Source of the DNA: Actinernus sp. WN-2022
Taxonomy: Eukaryota; Cnidaria; Anthozoa; Actiniaria; Actinernidae
Direction of reading: 5' to 3'
DNA: 64,000 nucleotides
Assembly: GCA_030867875.1 (NCBI GenBank)
Contig: JAOWCC010001634.1
Location: 98,559,321 to 98,623,320, forward strand
Shown in pieces: positions 56,622 through 64,000 of the stretch. A model generated the notes under the pieces. The model was not told where the DNA came from and did no database searches. It saw only the letters and a program-made list of their open reading frames with translations. Positions within the stretch are counted from its first letter, which is position 1, and each line of letters opens with the position of its first letter. The translations under genes were made by a program, and so were the position numbers.

Positions 56622-59608
56622 CGGGTAGGGCAAAAAGCTTGAATTTCTGACAAATAAATAAAAACCACACAATATGCTTCAAAATGATCTCAAACAATCT
56701 CCTGGTAGCTTCAGAACATCAATGGATTAAGTTGGGGAAAGGATTGAAGTAAAAATGAACAAAATTGAAAAATGGTTAAATCTGGATTTTTTAGACTGAC
56801 CGGGCAAAATATCTTCGATTTCTGACAAAAATAAAAAAACACTCAATATGCTTCAAAATGATCTCAAACGATCTCCTGCTATCTTCAGAACTTCAATGGA
56901 TTAAGTTGGGGAAAGGATTGAAGTAAAAATAGACATAATTCAAAAATGGTCAAATCTGGATTTTTTTGCCAGACCGGGTAGGCAAAAAATATTGGATTTC
57001 TGACAAAAATAAAAGAAACACTCAATATGCTTCAAAATGATCTCAAACAATCTCCTGGTAGCTTCAGAAGATGAATGGATTAAGTTGGAGAAAGGATTGA
57101 GGTAAAAATGAACATAATTCCAAAATGCTCAAATCTGGATTTTTTTAGCCAGACCGGGTAGGCAAAAAATATTGGATTTCTGACAAAAATAAAAGAAACA
57201 CTCAATATGCTTCAAAATGATCTCAAACAATCTCCTGGTAGCTTCAGAAGATGAATGGATTAAGTTGGAGAAAGGATTGAAGTAAAAATGAACATAATTC
57301 CAAAATGCTCAAATCTGGATTTTTTAGCCAGACCGGGTAGGCAAAAAATATTGAATTTCAGACAAAAATAAAAGAAACACTCAATATGCTTCAAAATGAT
57401 CTCAAACAATCTCCTGCTATCTTCAGAACATCAATGGATTAAGTTGGAGAAAGGATTGAAGTAAAAATGAACATAATTCCAAAATGCTCAAATCTGGATT
57501 TTTTTTGCCAGACCGGGTAGGCAAAAATATTGCATTTCTGACAAAAATAAAAGAAACACTCAATATGCTTCAAAATGATCTCAAACAATCTCCTGCTATC
57601 TTCAGAACATCAATGGATTAAGTTGGAGAAAGGATTGAAGTAAAAATGAACATAATTCCAAAATGCTAAAATCTGGATTTTTTTGCCAGACCGGGTAGGC
57701 AAAAATATTGCATTTCTGACAAAAATAAAAGAAACACTCAATATGCTTCAAAATGATCTCAAACAATCTCCTGGTAGATTCAAAACATCAATGGATTAAG
57801 TTGGGGAAAGGATTGAAGTAAAAATGAACATAATTGAAAAATGGTTAAATCTGGATTTTTTAGACTGACCGGGCAAAATATCTTCGATTTCTGACAAAAA
57901 TAAAAAAAACTCAATATGCTTCAAAATGATCTCAAACAATCTCCTGGTATCACCAGAACATCAATGGATTAAGTTGGGGAAAGGATTGAATGAAAAATGA
58001 ACATAATTCAAAAATGGTCAAATCTGCATTTTTTAGCCAGACCGGATAGGCAAAAATCTTGGATTTCTGACAAAATAAAAAAAACCACTCAATATGCTTC
58101 AAAATGATCTCAAACAATCTCATGGTAGCTTCAAAACATCAATGAATTAACTTGGAGAAAGGGTTGAAGTAAAAATCAACATAATTGAAAAATGGTTAAA
58201 TCTGGATTTTTTAGACTGACCGGGCAAAAATCTTGGATTTCTGACAAAAATAAAAACACACTCAATATGCTTCAAAATGATCTCAAACAATCTCCTGGTA
58301 GGATCAGAACATCAATGGATTAAGTTGGGGAAAGGATTGAAGTAAAAATGAACATAATTGAAAAATGTTTAAATCTGGATTTTTTAGACTGACCGGGCAA
58401 AATATCTTCGATTTCTGACAAAAATAAAAAAACACTCAATATGCTTCAAAATGATCTCAAACAATCTCCTGGTATCACCAGAACATCAATGGATTAAGTT
58501 GGGGAAAGGATTGAATGAAAAATGAACATAATTCAAATATGGTTAAATCTGGATTTTTTAGCCAGACCGGGTAGGCAAAAAATCTTGGATTTCTGACAAA
58601 AATAAAAAAACACTCAATATGCTTCAAAATGATCTCAAACAATCTCCTTTGTAGCATCAGAACATCAATGGATTAAGTGAAGTAAAAATGAACATAATCC
58701 AAAATGGTTAAATCTGGATTTTTTAGCCAGACCGGGTAGCCAAAAAATCTTGGATTTCTGACAAAAATAAAAAAACACTCAATATGCTTCAAAATGATCT
58801 CAAACAATCTCATGGTAGCTTCAGAACTTCAATGGATTAAGTTGGAGAAAGGATTGAAGTAAAAATGAACATAATTCAAAAATGGTCAAATCTGCATTTT
58901 TTAGCCAGACCGGATAGGCAAAAATCTTGGATTTCTGACAAAATAAAAAAACAACACTCAATATGCTTCAAAATGATCTCAAACAATCTCCTGGTAGCTT
59001 CAAAACATCAATGGATTAAGTTGGAGAAAGGATTGAAGTAAAAATCAACATAATTCAAAAATGATTAAATCTGGATTTTTTAGCCAGCCAAAAAATCTTG
59101 GATTTCTGACAAAAATAAAAAAAAACCTCAATATGCTTGAAAATGATCTCAAACAATCTCCTGGTAGATTCAAAACGTCAATGGATTAAGTTGGAGAAAG
59201 GATTGAAGTAAAAATGAACATAATTCAAAAATGGTCAAATCTGCATTTTTTAGCCAGACCGGATAGGCAAAAATCTTGGATTTCTGACAAAATAAAAAAA
59301 AAAACTCAATATGCTTCAAAATGATCTCAAACAATCTCATGGTAGCTTCAAAACATCAATGAATTAACTTGGAGAAAGGGTTGAAGTAAAAATCAACATA
59401 ATTGAAAAATGGTTAAATCTGGATTTTTTAGAATGACCGGGCAAAATATCTTCGATTTCTGACAAAAATAAAAAAACACTCAATATGCTTCAAAATGATC
59501 TCAAACAATCTCCTGGTATCACCAGAACATCAATGGATTAAGTTGGAGAAAGGATTGAAGTAAAAATAGACATAATTCAAAAATGGTCAAATCTGGATTT
59601 TTTAGCCA

Positions 59609-59851
59609 GTGTTTATCCTTCATAACGCATACCTGAATATCCGCTTCCTTTCTCAACACCTTCATAACACGTACCTCAATATCTTCCTGTCTCCACACAT
59701 CAGAAGCAGTGTCTATCTTGTTTAGATGAGTTATGTTGTCAGGTCCCAGGAACTCCATGGCCAGTAGGTACATATCCAGTCGAGATATCGATATCGTTTA
59801 GAAGTTTATTCTGCATTTAAGGTACCGACGATTATGATAATTAGTAGAGAT
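59609..59851 (-). repeat. Embedded exon-like segment, unit 2 copy a
   Basis: Counterpart of 53251-53493 at +6358, with the same sequence as far as compared. The frame is 59773 to 59519. Confidence 0.7.
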
Positions 59852-61449
59852 CGGGTAGGGAAAAAAGCTTGAATTTCTGACAAATAAATAAAAACCACAC
59901 AATATGCTTCAAAATGATCTCAAACAATCTCCAGCTATCTTCAGAACATCAATGGATTAAGTTGGGGAAAGTATTGAAGTAGAAATCAACATAATTCCAA
60001 AATGCTCAAATCTGGATTTTTTAGCCAGACCGGGTAGGCAAAAAATATTGCATTTCTGACAAAAATAAAAAAACCACTCAATATGCTTCAAAATGATCTC
60101 AAACAATCTCCTGCTATCTTCAGAACATCAATGGATTAAGTTGGGGAAAGGATTGAAGTAGAAATCAACATAATTCAAAAATGCTCAAATCTGGATTTTT
60201 TTTGCCAGATTGGGTAGGCAAAAAATATTGCATTTCTGACAACAACAAAAAACACTCAATATGCTTCAAAATGATCTCAAACAATCTCCTGGTAGCTTCA
60301 GAACATCAATGGATTAAGTTGGAGAAAGGATTGAAGTAAAAATCAACATAATTCCAAAATGCTCAAATCTGGATTTTTTAGCCAGACCGGGTAGGCAAAA
60401 AATATTGCATTTCTGACAAAAATAAAAGAAACACTCAATATGCTTCAAAATGATCTCAAACAATCTCCTGCTATCTTCAGAACATCAATGGATTAAGTTG
60501 GGGAAAGGATTGAAGTAGAAATCAACATAATTCCAAAATGCTCAAATCTGGATTTTTCGCCAGACCGGGTAGGCAAAAAATATTGCATTTCTGACAAAAA
60601 TAAAAAAAACACTCAATATGCTTCAAAATGATCTCAAACAATCTCCTGGTAGCTTCAAAACATCAATGGATTAAGTTGGATTAAGTTGGAGAAAGGATTG
60701 AAGTAAAAATCAACATAATTCAAAAATGGTTAAATCTGGATTTTTTAGCCAGCCAAAAAATCTTGGATTTCTGACAAAAATAAAAAAACACTCAATATGC
60801 TTGAAAATGATCTCAAACAATCTCCTGGTAGATTCAAAACGTCAATGGATTAAGTTGGAGAAAGGATTGAAGTAAAAATGAACATAATTCAAAAATGGTC
60901 AAATCTGCATTTTTTAGCCAGACCGGATAGGCAAAAATCTTGGATTTCTGACAAAATAAAAAAAAACACTCAATATGCTTCAAAATGATCTCAAACAATC
61001 TCCTGGTAGATTCAAAACGTCAATGGATTAAGTTGGAGAAAGGATTGAAGTAAAAATGAACATAATTCAAAAATGGTCAAATCTGCATTTTTTAGCCAGA
61101 CCGGATAGGCAAAAATCTTGGATTTCTGACAAAATAAAAAAAACACTCAATATGCTTCAAAATGATCTCAAACAATCTCCTGGTAGGATCAGAACATCAA
61201 TGGATTAAGTTGGGGAAAGGATTGAAGTAAAAATGAACATAATTGAAAAATGGTTAAATCTGGATTTTTTAGACTGACCGGGCAAAATATCTTCGATTTC
61301 TGACAAAAATAAAAAAACACTCAATATGCTTCAAAATGATCTCAAACGATCTCCTGCTATCTTCAGAACTTCAATGGATTAAGTTGGGGAAAGGATTGAA
61401 GTAAAAATAGACATAATTCAAAAATGGTCAAATCTGGATTTTTTAGCCA

Positions 61450-61692
61450 GTGTTTATCCTTCATAACGCATACCTGAATATCCGCTTCCTTTCTCAACAC
61501 CTTCATTACACGTACCTCAATATCTTCCTGTCTCCACACATCAGAAGCAGTGTCTATCTTGTTTAGATGAGTTATGTTGTCAGGTCCCAGGAACTCCATG
61601 GCCAGTAGGTACATATCCAGTCGAGATATCGATATCGTTTAGAAGTTTATTCTGCATTTAAGGTACCGACGATTATGATAATTAGTAGAGAT
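61450..61692 (-). repeat. Embedded exon-like segment, unit 2 copy b
   Basis: Counterpart of copy b at +6358, keeping its CATTACACG variant. The frame is 61614 to 61363. Confidence 0.7.
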
Positions 61693-62736
61693 CGGGTAGG
61701 GAAAAAAGCTTGAATTTCTGACAAAAAAATAAAAACCACACAATATGCTTCAAAATGATCTCAAACAATCTCCTGCTATCTTCAGAACATCAATGGATTA
61801 AGTTGGAGAAAGGATTGAAGTAAAAATGAACATAATTCAAAAATGGTCAAATCTGCATTTTTTAGCCAGACCGGATAGGCAAAAATCTTGGATTTCTGAC
61901 AAAATAAAAAAAAACACTCAATATGCTTCAAAATGATCTCAAACAATCTCATGGTAGCTTCAAAACATCAATGAATTAACTTGGAGAAAGGGTTGAAGTA
62001 AAAATCAACATAATTGAAAAATGGTTAAATCTGGATTTTTTAGCCAGCCAAAAAATCTTGGATTTCTGACAAAAATAAAAAAACACTCAATATGCTTGAA
62101 AATGATCTCAAACAATCTCCTGGTAGATTCAAAACGTCAATGGATTAAGTTGGAGAAAGGATTGAAGTAAAAATGAACATAATTCAAAAATGGTCAAATC
62201 TGCATTTTTTAGCCAGACCGGATAGGCAAAAATCTTGGATTTCTGCCAAAATAATAAAAAACACTCAATATGCTTCAAAATGATCTCAAACAATCTCATG
62301 GTAGCTTCAAAACATCAATGAATTAACTTGGAGAAAGGGTTGAAGTAAAAATCAACATAATTGAAAAATGGTTAAATCTGGATTTTTTAGCGAGCCAAAA
62401 AATCTTGGATTTCTGACAAAAATAAAAAAACACTCAATATGCTTCAAAATGATCTCAAACAATCTCCTGGTAGGATCAGAACATCAATGGATTAAGTTGG
62501 GGAAAGGATTGAAGTAAAAATGAACAAAATTGAAAAATGGTTAAATCTGGATTTTTTAGACTGACCGGGCAAAATATCTTCGATTTCTGACAAAAATAAA
62601 AAAACACTCAATATGCTTCAAAATGATCTCAAACGATCTCCTGCTATCTTCAGAACTTCAATGGATTAAGTTGGGGAAAGGATTGAAGTAAAAATAGACA
62701 TATTTCAAAAATGGTCAAATCTGGATTTTTTAGCCA

Positions 62737-62979
62737 GTGTTTATCCTTCATAACGCATACCTGAATATCCGCTTCCTTTCTCAACACCTTCATAACACGT
62801 ACCTCAATATCTTCCTGTCTCCACACATCAGAAGCAGTGTCTATCTTGTTTAGATAAGTTATGTTGTCAGGTCCCAGGAACTCCATGGCCAGTAGGTACA
62901 TATCCAGTCGAGATATCGATATCGTTTAGAAGTTTATTCTGCATTTAAGGTACCGACGATTATGATAATTAGTAGAGAT
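62737..62979 (-). repeat. Embedded exon-like segment, unit 2 copy c
   Basis: Counterpart of copy c at +6358, keeping the His-to-Tyr variant. The frame is 62901 to 62650. Confidence 0.7.
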
Positions 62980-64000
62980 CGGGTAGGGCAAAAAGCTTGA
63001 ATTTCTGACAAATAAATAAAAACCACACAATATGCTTCAAAATGATCTCAAACAATCTCCTGGTAGCTTCAGAACATCAATGGATTAAGTTGGGGAAAGG
63101 ATTGAAGTAAAAATGAACAAAATTGAAAAATGGTTAAATCTGGATTTTTTAGACTGACCGGGCAAAATATCTTCGATTTCTGACAAAAATAAAAAAACAC
63201 TCAATATGCTTCAAAATGATCTCAAACGATCTCCTGCTATCTTCAGAACTTCAATGGATTAAGTTGGGGAAAGGATTGAAGTAAAAATAGACATAATTCA
63301 AAAATGGTCAAATCTGGATTTTTTTGCCAGACCGGGTAGGCAAAAAATATTGGATTTCTGACAAAAATAAAAGAAACACTCAATATGCTTCAAAATGATC
63401 TCAAACAATCTCCTGGTAGCTTCAGAAGATGAATGGATTAAGTTGGAGAAAGGATTGAGGTAAAAATGAACATAATTCCAAAATGCTCAAATCTGGATTT
63501 TTTTAGCCAGACCGGGTAGGCAAAAAATATTGGATTTCTGACAAAAATAAAAGAAACACTCAATATGCTTCAAAATGATCTCAAACAATCTCCTGGTAGC
63601 TTCAGAAGATGAATGGATTAAGTTGGAGAAAGGATTGAAGTAAAAATGAACATAATTCCAAAATGCTCAAATCTGGATTTTTTAGCCAGACCGGGTAGGC
63701 AAAAAATATTGAATTTCAGACAAAAATAAAAGAAACACTCAATATGCTTCAAAATGATCTCAAACAATCTCCTGCTATCTTCAGAACATCAATGGATTAA
63801 GTTGGAGAAAGGATTGAAGTAAAAATGAACATAATTCCAAAATGCTCAAATCTGGATTTTTTTTGCCAGACCGGGTAGGCAAAAATATTGCATTTCTGAC
63901 AAAAATAAAAGAAACACTCAATATGCTTCAAAATGATCTCAAACAATCTCCTGCTATCTTCAGAACATCAATGGATTAAGTTGGAGAAAGGATTGAAGTA

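Larger units (their letters stand above)
51430..57787. repeat. Higher-order repeat unit 1 (6358 bp)
   Basis: The whole stretch recurs 6358 bp to the right with few differences. Landmarks at 52117, 53415, 53823, 55256 and 56543 recur at exactly +6358. The left boundary is near 51430: left of it, corresponding bases (51412 versus 57770) no longer match. It contains about 36 monomer lengths and three embedded 243-bp segments. Confidence 0.9.
50052..64000. repeat. Satellite array, 157-180 bp monomers
   Basis: Tandem monomers follow each other to the window end. Each contains CATCAATGGATTAAGTTGG, GGATTGAAGTAAAAAT, an AAATCTGGATTTTTTAGCCA block, TTGGATTTCTGACAAAA and CTCAATATGCTTCAAAATGA. Successive CATCAATGG positions (50052, 50232, 50389, 50559, 50737, 50910, 51085, 51263, 51432, 51605, 51783) give spacings of 157-180 bp, mostly 169-178. 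Variant monomers (for example GACTGACCGGGCAAAATATC, or GCCAGCCAAAAAATC) alternate in a fixed order. No gene is expected in the monomers; 60-84-codon frames are by-products. Confidence 0.97.
57788..64000. repeat. Higher-order repeat unit 2 (partial, 6213 bp seen)
   Basis: This is the second copy of the 6358-bp unit, cut by the window edge. Differences seen include TTTTAGACTGACCGGG at 58205 against TTATTAGCGAGCC in unit 1, and small changes in A-runs (58943, 61720). Confidence 0.9.

Noticed and set aside
50052..64000. CRISPR-like array
   Set aside because: Repeat units are about 173 bp with no unique spacers of constant size, in a eukaryotic context; this is satellite DNA.

Overview
The window is eukaryotic (metazoan) genomic DNA with long introns, canonical GT-AG splice sites and dense transposon debris. 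It contains two minus-strand gene models built from collagen, immunoglobulin (Ig) and fibrinogen-related (FReD) exons. Collagen + Ig + fibrinogen in one protein is the architecture of cnidarian ficolin-like proteins (CniFL), so the source is most likely an anthozoan cnidarian (sea anemone or coral). That assignment is an inference from gene architecture, not from a marker gene.

Layout, left to right. Gene A (minus strand, about 1-28.8 kb) has a putative first exon with a membrane/signal segment at 28540-28729 behind a TATA-like box. A collagen + Ig exon lies at 5670-6350 and a two-Ig exon at 1897-2436; its FReD exon would lie left of the window. Its putative 22-kb intron holds a complete but damaged Ty3/gypsy element (15584-21290, plus strand), several copies of a fold-back repeat family, two other repeat families and many MITE-like inverted repeats. 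From 28.8 to 42.9 kb is intergenic: MITEs (one with a perfect 8-bp target duplication), a CT-rich fold-back, and a minus-strand LINE at 35-38.7 kb split by a plus-strand CR1-like LINE. Gene B (minus strand, 42.9-47.4 kb) has a two-Ig exon at 46889-47428 that is a paralogue of the gene A exon, then a terminal FReD exon at 42997-43634 with a poly(A) signal. Its 5' exons are not visible. From 47.8 to 50.05 kb are a tRNA-derived SINE, LINE ORF1 and reverse transcriptase remnants and a hammerhead-like motif.

From about 50.05 kb to the window end is one satellite array of roughly 170-178 bp monomers. Most of it is organised as a 6358-bp higher-order repeat, present once in full and once nearly in full. 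Each higher-order unit carries three copies of a 243-bp non-satellite, exon-like segment.

Genes A and B look like members of one family that grew by segmental duplication. Every internal splice junction examined is phase 1, so collagen, Ig and FReD exons can be exchanged without breaking frame. The predicted products are secreted or membrane-anchored pattern-recognition lectins. No bacterial-type genes, CRISPR array or functional tRNA/rRNA gene was seen.
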